DNA of 64,000 nucleotides, from the NCBI GenBank assembly GCA_032119795.1, contig JAUMFO010000011.1:62001-126000 (forward strand). The letters are read 5' to 3'. The notes below the pieces were generated by a model, which was not told where the DNA came from, did not search any database, and saw only the letters and a list, made by a program, of their open reading frames with translations. Origin of the DNA: JAGIBJ01 sp032119795. GTDB lineage: Bacteria; Actinomycetota; Thermoleophilia; Solirubrobacterales; Solirubrobacteraceae. Positions 33,747 through 41,865 of the stretch are shown one piece after another; within the stretch, counting starts at the first letter, position 1, and each line of letters starts with the position of its first letter. The translations under genes were made by a program, and so were the position numbers.

Positions 33747-34400
33747 CTAGATGCGATAACCGGCGCCGCGTACGGTCTCGATCGGCGACGGGTCGCCGAG
33801 CTTCTTGCGGAGCGTCACGATCACCATGCGCACGGTGTTGGTGAATGGGTCGACGTTCTCGTCCCACACGCGCTCCAGCAGCTGCTCGCTCGAGACGACG
33901 CGCCCGTCGGCGGCCATCAGCTCGTGCAGCACGCCGAACTCCTTCAGCGACAGGTCGATCTCCACGCCGGCGCGCACGACGGTGTGGCGGCCGGGGTCGA
34001 CCTCGAGGTCGCCGCGCTTGAGCACCGACGGCTGCACGTCGCCGGAGCGGCGGGCGAGCGCGCCGATGCGCGCGACGAGCTCGGCGAACTTGAACGGCTT
34101 GGCGAGGTAGTCGTCGGCGCCGAGCGCGAGGCCCTCGACGAGGTCGTCGGTGCCGCGGGCGGCCGTCAGCATCAAAATCTTCTGGTTGGGCTGCTCGGCG
34201 TTGATCGCGCGGCAGACGTCGTCGCCGTGCATCTTCGGCAGGTCGCGGTCGAGCACGATCACGTCGTACGGGTTCACGCGGGCTTTGAAGAGGCCCTCTT
34301 CACCGTCTGATGCGACGTCGACGGCGGCGCCGGTGCGGCGCAGTCCTCGGGCGACCGCGTCGGCGACGACGGCCTGGTCCTCAACGACGAGAACGCGCAA
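33747..34400 (-). CDS. OmpR-type response regulator
   Basis: A TTG start at 34400 gives 217 residues beginning MRVLVVEDQ, the correct start of a receiver; upstream in-frame sequence is Arg-rich and not part of the fold. The receiver has acidic residues at 7-8, phospho-acceptor Asp51 in VLDRDLP, and Lys in YLAKPF. The C-terminal winged helix is OmpR/PhoB-type (GVLHELMAADGRVVSSEQLLERVWD, VRMVIVTLRKKLGD, VRGAGYRI). The TTG is 4 bp after the stop of the small membrane protein gene, so translation is probably coupled. Confidence 0.9.
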   Translation of the reverse strand: MRVLVVEDQAVVADAVARGLRRTGAAVDVASDGEEGLFKARVNPYDVIVLDRDLPKMHGDDVCRAINAEQPNQKILMLTAARGTDDLVEGLALGADDYLAKPFKFAELVARIGALARRSGDVQPSVLKRGDLEVDPGRHTVVRAGVEIDLSLKEFGVLHELMAADGRVVSSEQLLERVWDENVDPFTNTVRMVIVTLRKKLGDPSPIETVRGAGYRI

Positions 34401-34404
34401 GCGA

Positions 34405-34671
34405 TCAGGTTTCCCGCGACTTGCTCGCGTCTGGGCAGTCGACGTCGAGGCGCGGAGTGGCCGGAGGGGTCGTCGTCGACGGGACGCCGACCTCGTCCTG
34501 CGGGGTAAGTAGCGGCGTGGTCGCGGGCGTCGCCTCACGGGTAGCCGCCTGCAGGTCGTCGCTGAGCCCGGCCACGCCGGTCAGCGCGATGCCGAGGGTC
34601 ACCAGACCCGTACCCATGAGGGCAGAGACGGTGATCGATCCTTTTCGCTCGGCAAGCACTACGAACAACAT
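34405..34671 (-). CDS. Small membrane protein leading a two-component operon
   Basis: From the ATG at 34671 it has 88 residues: a short basic start (AERKGS), one membrane helix (about 14-36, TVSALMGTGLVTLGIALTGVAG) and a Thr/Pro/Asp-rich external tail ending in DVDCPDASKSRET with a single Cys. A GTG four codons in is an alternative start. It directly precedes the response regulator (4 bp) and kinase, so it may modulate the kinase or be a reporter of the sensed envelope signal. I do not recognise the family. Confidence 0.6.
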   Translation of the reverse strand: MLFVVLAERKGSITVSALMGTGLVTLGIALTGVAGLSDDLQAATREATPATTPLLTPQDEVGVPSTTTPPATPRLDVDCPDASKSRET

Positions 34672-34798
34672 AGCCCGCGTTTGCTGGCAGCCACCCCGGT
34701 TCTGGCCGCATTCTCAGGGAACGCTCAGGAATGGGATGAGGCGCGTCACACGCGGGCAACATTCCGCCAGAAATGGTCCACGAGGCGCTGGGCTGAGC

Positions 34799-35197
34799 TC
34801 ACCGTAGCGTCGGACCCCAGACGCGGATCGACGGCAAATCCTCGGCAAGGCGCAGGAAATCACTCGCGTCAGTGGTCACGACGATGTCGCCCCGCTGTGC
34901 CGCCGACACGGCGACGGTCGCATCTATCGTCGTGGCGCCCTCGACCCTGGCCATGAGCTCGCCGGCGCGCTTGGCGAGTTGTTCGGAGAGGGGCTCAACC
35001 ACGCAGGCTTCAACCAGCCGGGAGAGGGTCCACGATCGGGAGTCACGCCACACCTCCGCGAGCGCGGTTGCCGGGACGGTCAGCGGCCGTTCGTCCGCGA
35101 TCGCCTCCCGGATCGCAAGACGAAACCATTCCTTGCCTCCCTCATACGCGATAAGCGCGCTTGCGTCGAGGGTCCAGCCGCTTGGAATCCTGTTCAT
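34799..35197 (-). CDS. vapC: VapC-type PIN-domain toxin
   Basis: A 132-residue PIN domain protein with the expected acidic residues: Asp11 in LDASALIAYE, Glu48 in ALAEVWRD, Asp93 in TTIDATVAVSA, and Asp in VVTTDASDF. PIN toxins cleave RNA. The ATG overlaps the end of the upstream antitoxin gene (ATGA at 35194-35197), the normal arrangement for a VapBC module. Confidence 0.85.
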   Translation of the reverse strand: MNRIPSGWTLDASALIAYEGGKEWFRLAIREAIADERPLTVPATALAEVWRDSRSWTLSRLVEACVVEPLSEQLAKRAGELMARVEGATTIDATVAVSAAQRGDIVVTTDASDFLRLAEDLPSIRVWGPTLR

Positions 35198-35457
35198 CCG
35201 CCGGTTCCGCCGGGAAAGGGCGCGTCCTCGACCGCTCGGATCGACGCCCGGATCTCCTTGCCGTACTCCTCGTCGAGAGGGCCGCGTCGGCGGATGTCTT
35301 CGTCCAGCAGCTCCCTGAGGCGATCGAGACGCACTCGCTTCATCAAGGCGTCGTTCACGTACGCGGACAGGTTGCCGTTGCCGAAACGTGTGGCGTCAGC
35401 GACGCCGTCAGCGTCCAGCGTGACCGTCTTGCGAACCAGCGTCATACTGCCGATCAT
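35194..35457 (-). CDS. vapB: VapB-type antitoxin
   Basis: From the ATG at 35457, which has GAGGCGAG upstream, the protein has 87 residues; the ATG at 35445 (MTLVRK) is an alternative. The N-terminus (RKTVTLDADGVADATRF-GNGNLSAYVNDALMKRV) looks like a ribbon-helix-helix DNA-binding unit; the acidic, Pro/Gly-ending tail (LDEEYGKEIRASIRAVED) would wrap the toxin. CATACT occurs twice with 6 bp between (35443-35448, 35455-35460), overlapping both candidate starts, and is a possible autoregulatory site. Confidence 0.75.
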   Translation of the reverse strand: MIGSMTLVRKTVTLDADGVADATRFGNGNLSAYVNDALMKRVRLDRLRELLDEDIRRRGPLDEEYGKEIRASIRAVEDAPFPGGTGG

Positions 35458-35595
35458 ACTCGCCTCGATCTGATGTTCCACCGGTGATCTCGTCGTCATG
35501 GCGGCAGACGCTACGCCCGATTCTGCGACGCAACTGCGGAGTGCCGTTCCAACTCTGCGCACCTTCTGCCGGGCGGCCTTCACCGGCGCTGACCT

Positions 35596-36552
35596 CTAGG
35601 TCAGCCGTCCCACCATGGCCAGGCTGGCGCCGGCGCCGAGCACGAGCAGCAGAAGTGCGCCGCCGGCGAAGGCCGTCGTGACCTCCTGCACCTCACGCTT
35701 CTCGGCGACCTGGCTGCCGAGCTGCTTGTAGACCTGCTCGAGCGAGGCGGCGTCAGGAGCGTCGAACGCCTGGCCGCCAGAGACCTCGGCGACCCGGGCG
35801 AGGGTGTCGCGGTCCGGCGGGACCTTCTGCTCGCGAGTCGAGCCGTCCTTGTTGGTCGTCGTCAGTACGCCAGCATCGGTGCCGAGCGCGACCGTGTAGA
35901 TCTTGACGCCAGCCTTCTTGGCCTGCTCAGCAACGGCGACGGGATCCTGGCCGCGGACGGACTCGCCGTCGGTCAGCAGGATGATCGCGCCCGGAGCGGG
36001 CTTGCCCGTCTGGCCGGAGGGCCGCAACACCTGCAGCGCCCGAGCGAGTGCGTCGCCAGCCGCGGTACTGCCACCGGGCTCCAGCGTCGCGAGCTGCCGG
36101 CGTACGGCTTCGCGATCGGTGGTCGGCGACTGCAGCAGCTGCACCTCATGGCTGAAGGCGATCAGGCCCGTCCGCAGGTCGTCCGGGGCGGAGTCCAGGA
36201 ACGTGTTGCCGGCGCGCTTGGCGGCGGCCATGCGGCCCCCGGCGACGTCGTCGGCCTTCATCGAGCCGGAGCGATCGGTCACGAGCATGACCGACGCCTT
36301 CTCGACCTTCACGGTCGCCTCGGCCTGCGGGCGGGCGACCGCCAGGAGCAGGCCGGCGAGGGCCAGCAGGTAGAGGACCGGGCCGACATGCCGCCGCCCG
36401 CCGACTCGCTTCGGCACCACGGAGGGCGCAAGCGGCGCCGTCACGAAGGCCGAGCTGGTCCGGCGCCGCTTGGCATCGAAGGCCACGTAGGCCCATACCG
36501 CCAGCGGGATCAGCAGGAGCCCGAGGAGCAGAGTTGGAGACTGGAACGTCAA
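35596..36552 (-). CDS. VWA-domain membrane protein (BatA-like paralogue)
   Basis: A TTG at 36552 starts a 318-residue BatA-type protein (MTFQSPTLLLGLLLIPLAVW). Upstream in-frame sequence overlaps the HtrA gene and is not credible. It has two N-terminal membrane segments, a VWA domain with MIDAS DRSGS (93-97), the matched Thr and LLTDGE, and a C-terminal helix. It aligns in layout with the VWA protein at 21416, including an ALG-(T)-D/PDG segment and a PPDxxTLxxxAExSGG motif, so the two are paralogues. The start is only 4 bp beyond the HtrA stop with AGGTG inside htrA, indicating coupling of a VWA protein to a protease. Confidence 0.85.
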   Translation of the reverse strand: MTFQSPTLLLGLLLIPLAVWAYVAFDAKRRRTSSAFVTAPLAPSVVPKRVGGRRHVGPVLYLLALAGLLLAVARPQAEATVKVEKASVMLVTDRSGSMKADDVAGGRMAAAKRAGNTFLDSAPDDLRTGLIAFSHEVQLLQSPTTDREAVRRQLATLEPGGSTAAGDALARALQVLRPSGQTGKPAPGAIILLTDGESVRGQDPVAVAEQAKKAGVKIYTVALGTDAGVLTTTNKDGSTREQKVPPDRDTLARVAEVSGGQAFDAPDAASLEQVYKQLGSQVAEKREVQEVTTAFAGGALLLLVLGAGASLAMVGRLT

Positions 36553-36556
36553 CGGA

Positions 36557-37846
36557 CTACGGCACCTGGTTGAAGGGGTTCTGCTCGTCGGGCGACTGCC
36601 CGCTGCCTCCCTGGTCGTCCGGCGTCGTCTGCTCGGGCACGCCGGACGACGAGCTGGTCGGGGCGTTGGCCGGCCGCTCACCGACGGTGACCTTCACCTC
36701 GATCGGCTGGCCGTTGCGCGTCACGCTCAGCGTGATCACGTCGCCGGGAGCCTTGGTGCCCAGCTCGGAGATCAGTTCGTCCGCGCTCTTGACCGCTTTG
36801 CCGTCGAGGGCGGTGATCTTGTCGGCGGTGTCGGCGTTCCCGGACTTCAGGCCGCCCTGCTCGCCGGGAGCACCCGCCGTGACGTCGGCGACGAGCGCGC
36901 CGCTGTCGTCCTCGGAGTCCGCGAGGCTCACGCCCAGGTAGGGGCGCGCGATCGTCTTGCCAGCGACGAGCTGCGGGATGACCGTGCGGACGGTGTTCGA
37001 CGGGATCGCGAATCCGATGCCGGTGTTGCCGCCGGCGGCGGTCGCGGCGATCTGCGAGTTCACGCCGATCACGCGGCCCTTGGCGTCGATCAGCGGGCCG
37101 CCCGAGTTCCCGGGGTTGATGTTGGCGTCGGTCTGCAGGACCTTGTCGATGCTGAAGCCGTTCTGGGCCTTGATCTGGCGCCCGAGGCCGGAGATGATGC
37201 CGCTCGTTGCGGTGCGGTCCAGGCCGAGCGGGTAGCCGATGGCGAGCACCTCGTCGCCGGTCTTCACGTCGTCGGAGTCCGCGAGGGCGAGGGCGACGAC
37301 CTTGCCGGGCAGATCGGCCGGATCGACCTTCACCACGGCGAGGTCGGAGGAGACGTCGCTCCCGAGGACCTTCCCGTCGACGCTCTTCTCGCCGTCGTCG
37401 AACACGACGCGCACGCTCGTGGCGCCGTCGACGACGTGGGCGTTGGTGACGATCGTGCCGTTCTTGTCTACGACGAAGCCGGTGCCGGAGGAGTTGCCGG
37501 TGCGCAGCTGCACGACGCCCTCCTGCACCTGGCGGTAGATCTGGCCGGCGCGCGTCTCCTGCGTGGCCCCGTTGACGACCGGCAGGGTGACGGTGGCGCG
37601 CTCGCTGTCGCTGCCGCCGTTCTGCAGCACCGCGGCGGCGCCGAGGCCGCCGAAGAGCAGCGTCAGGCAGGCCAGGACGATCGCGACCGGCTTGCGGCGG
37701 CTCGCACGGCGGCGCTGGGGCCCTGGAATCTGCATCGGCTCCTGCACGCGCGTGGGCTCGGGGCCCGGCTCGAGCCAGTCGTGTTCGGTCGAGTGGTCGC
37801 GGGGACCAGCCCAGAGGTGTCGACGGGGGCGATGATCAGCAGGCAT
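36557..37846 (-). CDS. HtrA/DegP-like membrane-anchored serine protease
   Basis: A 429-residue protease. A cytoplasmic N-terminal tail (~50 residues, acidic then basic) precedes one membrane helix (about 52-72), so the protease faces outward. The trypsin fold carries His137 (TNAHVVD), Asp168 (SSDLAVVKV) and Ser248 (GNSGGP); a PDZ domain follows (about 300-395, RPYLGVSLAD ... DVITLSVTRNG). The tail is Ser/Pro/Gln-rich. The role is envelope protein quality control. It is divergent from a TetR gene at 38014 and followed at 4 bp by a VWA protein. Confidence 0.9.
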   Translation of the reverse strand: MPADHRPRRHLWAGPRDHSTEHDWLEPGPEPTRVQEPMQIPGPQRRRASRRKPVAIVLACLTLLFGGLGAAAVLQNGGSDSERATVTLPVVNGATQETRAGQIYRQVQEGVVQLRTGNSSGTGFVVDKNGTIVTNAHVVDGATSVRVVFDDGEKSVDGKVLGSDVSSDLAVVKVDPADLPGKVVALALADSDDVKTGDEVLAIGYPLGLDRTATSGIISGLGRQIKAQNGFSIDKVLQTDANINPGNSGGPLIDAKGRVIGVNSQIAATAAGGNTGIGFAIPSNTVRTVIPQLVAGKTIARPYLGVSLADSEDDSGALVADVTAGAPGEQGGLKSGNADTADKITALDGKAVKSADELISELGTKAPGDVITLSVTRNGQPIEVKVTVGERPANAPTSSSSGVPEQTTPDDQGGSGQSPDEQNPFNQVP

Positions 37847-38013
37847 TCAGAGTCTCAAGCGGTGGTGCGGGAGTACGCGCAGGCGTGGGCAGGCGTACCG
37901 GTCATGACGAGCACCTTGCCAGGGCGGGTGTCAAACCCGTGTAAGCGACTCCTGAGTGAAGTCTGAGCGCCGTCTGGGGATATGACGCGTTGCATAGTAG
38001 GGTGGCATTCTGC

Positions 38014-38586
38014 ATGGCCTCCACCGCCCGCCAAGACATGATCCTGTCGGCGATCCAGCTCTTCCGTGAGCGTGGGATCGACGGCACCGCCTTCTCCGAC
38101 GTGATCGAGCACAGCGGCGCGCCGCGCGGCTCGATTTACCACCACTTCCCCGGTGGCAAGACGCAGCTCGTCCGCGAGGCAACCGAGACCGCCGGCCGGC
38201 TCATGGCCGACGCGATCGGCGCCGTCGCTGCGGGGACCGACGACCCAGGCCTCGTGCTCGACGCGTTCGTCGAGGCGTGGCGGCCGCTGCTAGAGGGCAG
38301 CGACTACCAAGCGGGCTGCCCGGTGGCCGCCGCAGCCGTCGCGTCGCGCGAGGTCACGGGCGGGGCCGACGTCGCCGGTGAGGCGTTCGTCAGCTGGGAA
38401 CTCGTCCTCGCCGAGGCCCTGCAGCGGTATGGCACCAGTGCTGAGCGCGCGGCCTCATTGGCCACCCTGATGGTGTCCTCGATCGAGGGCGCGATCCTGC
38501 TCTGTCGCTCCACGGGGTCGTTCGCTCCGATGGAGCGCGTCCGCGACGAGTTGAAGCTCGTCCTCACGACCGCGATCCCCGCGTAG
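38014..38586 (+). CDS. TetR-family regulator (LmrA/YxaF-like)
   Basis: The ATG at 38014 gives 190 residues. The helix-turn-helix is at about residues 8-55 (ILSAIQLFRERGIDGTAFSDVIEHSGAPRGSIYHHFPGGKTQLV); the GSIYHHFPGGK motif and a C-terminal domain containing GCPVAAAAV place it in the LmrA/YxaF group, which often governs drug efflux or small oxidoreductases. Its 3' end overlaps the convergent WYL gene by 23 nt. The upstream 167 bp are shared with htrA. Confidence 0.85.
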   Translation: MASTARQDMILSAIQLFRERGIDGTAFSDVIEHSGAPRGSIYHHFPGGKTQLVREATETAGRLMADAIGAVAAGTDDPGLVLDAFVEAWRPLLEGSDYQAGCPVAAAAVASREVTGGADVAGEAFVSWELVLAEALQRYGTSAERAASLATLMVSSIEGAILLCRSTGSFAPMERVRDELKLVLTTAIPA

Positions 38587-39547
38587 CCGCAGCGGCAAAT
38601 CGCGCCGACAGCCGCTCGAAGCGCTCGGCGAGGTCGTCGCCCTCGATCACCTCGATGTCGGTCCCCAGCTCGATCGCGGCCAGCACGATGTGCACCGCCG
38701 ACCAGTCCTTGCCGGAGGTGTCGACGCGCAAGATCGACGACTCGGGCCCGTCCTCGATCACCTGCGCCCACGCGGGCGGGAATCGACTGACGACCCGCTT
38801 GTAGGGCGCCGAGAGCCGGATCAGCGCGTGGCTCTGCTCGGACTCCGGGTGGTACATGCCCTTGGCCATGTAGGCGGCGACGCCCTCCTCGGGCTCGGGG
38901 CGTCGGGCGAAGCGGCCGTCGGCCATCGGCGTCCCCGCGATCCGGTCGACGCGGAAGGTCCGCCAGTCGTCGCGGTCGTTGTCCCACGCGAAGAGGTACC
39001 AGCGAAAGCTGGAGTGGGCGAGCTTCACCGGTTCGACCTTGCGTCGCGACTCGGTCCCGTCGCGGGCCGTGTACTTGAAGCGGAGTCGATCGCGATCGCG
39101 GCAGGCGGCGGAGAGCATCGTGAGGGTCTTCGACTCGACGGTCGGCGCGGAGCGCGGCAGCGACACGGTGTAGGCCTGGATCGCGGAGACCTTGCGCCGC
39201 ACGCGGTCCGGGAGGATCTGCTCGAGCTTGGCCAGCGCGCGGACGGAGCTCTCCTCGATCCCGGTGACCGCGCCGGCGGCGCCGCCACGCAAGCCGACGG
39301 CGATCGCGACCGCCTCGTCGTCGTCGAGCAGCAGGGGCGGTAGCTCGGCGCCGTGGCCGAGGCGGTAGCCGCCAGCGATGCCGCGGTCGGCGTCGACGGG
39401 GTAGCCGAGCTGGCGCAGCCGGTCGATGTCCCGCCGGACCGTTCGCGGGGCGACGTTCAAGCGCTCGGCCAGCTCGGCCCCCGTCCAGTCGCGGCGCGTC
39501 TGCAGGAGCGAGAGCAGTCGCAGCAGTCGTGCAGAGGTCTCAGCCAT
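38564..39547 (-). CDS. WYL-domain transcriptional regulator
   Basis: From the ATG at 39547 (MAETSARLLRLLSLLQ) it has 327 residues; a Met two codons upstream is possible. A DeoR-type helix-turn-helix (WTGAELAERLNVAPRTVRRDIDRLRQLGYPV) is followed by the WYL sensory domain (FRWYLFAWDNDRDDWRTFRVDRI) and a WCX extension. WYL domains bind nucleic acid or nucleotide ligands; known members govern DNA-damage and defence genes. The gene overlaps the convergent TetR gene by 23 nt. No target is evident. Confidence 0.88.
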   Translation of the reverse strand: MAETSARLLRLLSLLQTRRDWTGAELAERLNVAPRTVRRDIDRLRQLGYPVDADRGIAGGYRLGHGAELPPLLLDDDEAVAIAVGLRGGAAGAVTGIEESSVRALAKLEQILPDRVRRKVSAIQAYTVSLPRSAPTVESKTLTMLSAACRDRDRLRFKYTARDGTESRRKVEPVKLAHSSFRWYLFAWDNDRDDWRTFRVDRIAGTPMADGRFARRPEPEEGVAAYMAKGMYHPESEQSHALIRLSAPYKRVVSRFPPAWAQVIEDGPESSILRVDTSGKDWSAVHIVLAAIELGTDIEVIEGDDLAERFERLSARFAAAATRGSRS

Positions 39548-39624
39548 ACCCACAATCTGGCAGGGCTATAGGCCAGGACCTGTCCTAAGTGGGCGGCGTC
39601 CGGCGAGTCGGCCAGCATGGGCGC

Positions 39625-39876
39625 GTGCCGCTGTCGCCTGAATCCGCTGGTCACGAGCCGCCTGCCAAGGGGCGCTACCGCCACTTCAAGGGCAACGAGT
39701 ACGAGGTGATCGACGTCGCCCGGCACTCCGAGACGATGGAGCCGATGGTCGTCTACCGGCGGGTCGCCGAGCCCGATTCGCTGTGGGTCCGGCCGCTCCA
39801 CATGTGGAATGAGCACGTCGACCGCGACGGCTACGTCGGCCCGCGCTTCGCCTGGCTCGGGGACCGCGGCGAGTAG
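39625..39876 (+). CDS. DUF1653 protein
   Basis: A GTG at 39625 gives 83 residues; the frame is open to 39589. The DUF1653 core is complete: GRYRHFKGNEYEVIDVARHSET, EPMVVYRR, and LWVRPLHMWNEHV. The family is small, soluble and widespread, with no assigned function. It is a stand-alone gene, divergent from the WYL regulator by under 80 bp. Confidence 0.8.
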   Translation: MPLSPESAGHEPPAKGRYRHFKGNEYEVIDVARHSETMEPMVVYRRVAEPDSLWVRPLHMWNEHVDRDGYVGPRFAWLGDRGE

Positions 39877-40048
39877 TTGCGACCCGTCGGCGCGCGCCCG
39901 GACTCGTCCAGGTGCTGGCGCGCCAGGTGCGGTCGACGGCCCTGACGGCGTTCCTGCCCGTGCACGCTGGATTGCAGCGGCCAAGGTCGACCACCTCGGC
40001 GCCGATGCCTGAGCAATAGCGACGCTGCCCTCTGGTACTTTGCGGCCT

Positions 40049-40182
40049 GCCTAATCGCCGAAGCCCATCTTCGGTGAGCGGGGGACCCAAATCCCTTTAT
40101 GGGGCTAACTCACACCAGTGGTGTGGGGGCGCTGCTCTTTCTGCGCCAGCCCGTCAGCTAACCCCGCAGGCCTTCGAAAGAG
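40049..40182 (+). promoter_or_regulatory. c-di-AMP riboswitch (ydaO/yuaA class)
   Basis: The leader of the NlpC/P60 gene carries the conserved blocks of this class in order: CGCCGAAGCC, then GAGCGGGGGACCCAAAT (about 40076-40092), GGGGCTAACTC (40101-40111), a variable hairpin, and CCCGTCAGCTAACC (40150-40163). A hairpin-rich stretch and a ribosome site (AAAGAGGA) follow, 9 nt before the GTG start. In actinobacteria this riboswitch typically controls cell-wall hydrolases; ligand binding usually turns expression off. The rest of the 314-bp gap (39877-40048) holds nothing I can name. Confidence 0.92.
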
Positions 40183-40190
40183 GAACGCCC

Positions 40191-41003
40191 GTGAGGACCA
40201 TCTCCCGTGCCGTGACGCTCGTCGCGGCCATCACCTTCAGTCTGTGCTCTGCCCCGGCCGCGTTGGCGACCGACGGTGGCACGTCGATTGCCAGCGACAC
40301 GTCGGCTCCGGCCGCGCAGTCGCAGACCGCCGCCGACCCGGTGCTTACGCGCACCGTCGCGCTGACGGCGTCGCAGACCAAGAGCGTGCAGCGTCGCGTG
40401 AAGGTGAAGCCGGACGGCGCGCTCGGCAAGGGCACGCGCAAGGCGATCAAGCGCTACCAGCGGGTCCAGACCCTCACGCTGACGGGCGCCCCCAACGTGG
40501 AGACGCTTCGCCATATGGGCTTGAAGGTCGCCGACAAGATCGAGGCCAAGCTCCGCGCCGAAGCCGAATCGACGGGCGATGGCGTCACGTCGACGAGCGT
40601 CTCCGCTCCGTCGTCGACGACCGAGGCCGTGCTCAAGGCGGCGCGCCAGGCCATCGGCACGCCCTACAAGACCGCCGGGACCACCCTGGCTGGCTTTGAC
40701 TGCTCCGGGTTCACGCAGTGGGCGTTCAAGCAGGCCGGGGTCGCTTTGCCGCGGACGAGCTTCCAGCAGTACAAGGAGGGCGTCTCCGTCTCCCGCGCCG
40801 ATATTCAGCCGGGCGATCTCGTCTTCTTCGACTCCGCTGGCGCCGGCGCCTCGCACGTCGGCATCGCCACCAGTGCCACGAAGGCCATCTCGGCGACGTC
40901 GCATGGAGTGATGGAACACACCTTTGCCAGCGGCTACTGGGACGGCCACTACGTCGGTGCCCGCCGCCTGGGTACGGCGATCAAAGCCTCTTTGCAGCCG
41001 TAA
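40191..41003 (+). CDS. NlpC/P60 peptidoglycan endopeptidase with PG-binding domain
   Basis: A GTG at 40191 with AAAGAGGA upstream gives 270 residues. A signal peptide ends near ALA-T27. Residues ~50-112 form a PGBD-like peptidoglycan-binding helix bundle (TASQTKSVQRRVKVKPDGALGKGTRKAIKRYQ). After a Ser/Thr linker the NlpC/P60 domain (about 146-262) has catalytic Cys171 (FDCSGFTQWAFKQAG) and His222 (SHVGIA). It should cut stem peptides in the cell wall. The riboswitch directly upstream links wall hydrolysis to c-di-AMP. Confidence 0.92.
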   Translation: MRTISRAVTLVAAITFSLCSAPAALATDGGTSIASDTSAPAAQSQTAADPVLTRTVALTASQTKSVQRRVKVKPDGALGKGTRKAIKRYQRVQTLTLTGAPNVETLRHMGLKVADKIEAKLRAEAESTGDGVTSTSVSAPSSTTEAVLKAARQAIGTPYKTAGTTLAGFDCSGFTQWAFKQAGVALPRTSFQQYKEGVSVSRADIQPGDLVFFDSAGAGASHVGIATSATKAISATSHGVMEHTFASGYWDGHYVGARRLGTAIKASLQP

Positions 41004-41132
41004 CCGGCGCGCACCAAACCCACCGGCGGTCCGGAACAACCGTCTCGTCGTTTCCCCGGGGGTCGTAGGACACCGTCCCCGGGGGATCGACGACGCTCTC
41101 TGCTCCCCCGCTACGCCTGCGACCCTTTCGCC

Positions 41133-41465
41133 GTGGTCGGTCGTTCGGTGTTGCTCTTCGCCTTGGCCGCGGTCGCCGAGATCGGCGGCGCCTACCTGAT
41201 GTGGATCGGGCTCAAGGACGGTCGCGGCGCCTGGGCGGTGGTGCTCGGTGGGGCCGCCCTGGTGGCCTACGGCGCGATCGCGGCCATGCAGACCTCAGAC
41301 GAGTTCGGCCGCGTGCTGGCGGCCTACGGCGGCGTGTTCATCGTCGGCTCGCTGCTGTGGGGCGTCGTCTTCGACGGATTCCGCCCGGACCGCTTTGACC
41401 TCGCTGGCGCCGCGATCTGCCTCGTCGGTGTCGGCGTGATCATGTACGCGCCGGGCCGGGCGTAG
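41133..41465 (+). CDS. YnfA-family small membrane protein (UPF0060)
   Basis: A 110-residue protein from a GTG, with four membrane segments and the YnfA signature (LFALAAVAEIGGAYLMWIGLKDG, AAYGGVFIVGSLLWG, DRFDLAGAAICLVGVGVIMY). The family is distantly related to small multidrug transporters and may export cations, but its role is unproven. No operon partner is evident; the SpoIIAA-like gene begins 24 bp later and might be co-transcribed. Confidence 0.9.
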   Translation: MVGRSVLLFALAAVAEIGGAYLMWIGLKDGRGAWAVVLGGAALVAYGAIAAMQTSDEFGRVLAAYGGVFIVGSLLWGVVFDGFRPDRFDLAGAAICLVGVGVIMYAPGRA

Positions 41466-41489
41466 AAGCGCGGGCATTACCGTGGCGGC

Positions 41490-41858
41490 ATGATCGAGCG
41501 CATCGACGACATGCCGGCCGGGACGATTGGCCTGCGGGCCAGCGGCACGCTGAGCAAAGAGGACTACACGGGCGTCCTGGAACCCGCGATCCAGGAGGGC
41601 GTCGACTCGGGCGCGCTGCGGATGGTGTTTGAGTTGCGCGAGTTCGACGGGCTCGGCGAGGGCGCCTGGGTTGAGGACGCCAAGACCGGCGTGAAGGCCT
41701 GGATCAAGGACCGCGGCGCCTGGAAGCGCTTCGCGCTCGTGACCGACGTGGACTGGGTGGCCAAGAGCATGAAGGGCTTCGCCTGGATGGCACCCGGCGA
41801 AGTAAAGGTGTTCCCGCTGGCCGAGGCCGAAGCGGCGCAGGAGTGGGTGGTCGGGTAG
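41490..41858 (+). CDS. SpoIIAA-like (STAS-fold) protein
   Basis: A 122-residue protein of the SpoIIAA-like family (formerly DUF3478). Landmarks are an N-terminal strand MPAGTIGLRASGTLSKEDY, the central LRMVFELREFDG, and RFALVTDVDWV with AWMAPGEVKVFP near the end. These soluble STAS-fold proteins are of unknown role; hydrophobic-ligand binding has been suggested. It starts 24 bp after ynfA. Hairpin element B begins within 10 bp of its stop. Confidence 0.8.
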   Translation: MIERIDDMPAGTIGLRASGTLSKEDYTGVLEPAIQEGVDSGALRMVFELREFDGLGEGAWVEDAKTGVKAWIKDRGAWKRFALVTDVDWVAKSMKGFAWMAPGEVKVFPLAEAEAAQEWVVG

Positions 41859-41865
41859 CGATCGC

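Noticed and set aside
38564..38586. Frameshift or misassembly where TetR and WYL genes overlap
   Set aside because: Both C-termini are of normal length for their families, so a 23-nt convergent overlap is accepted as real.
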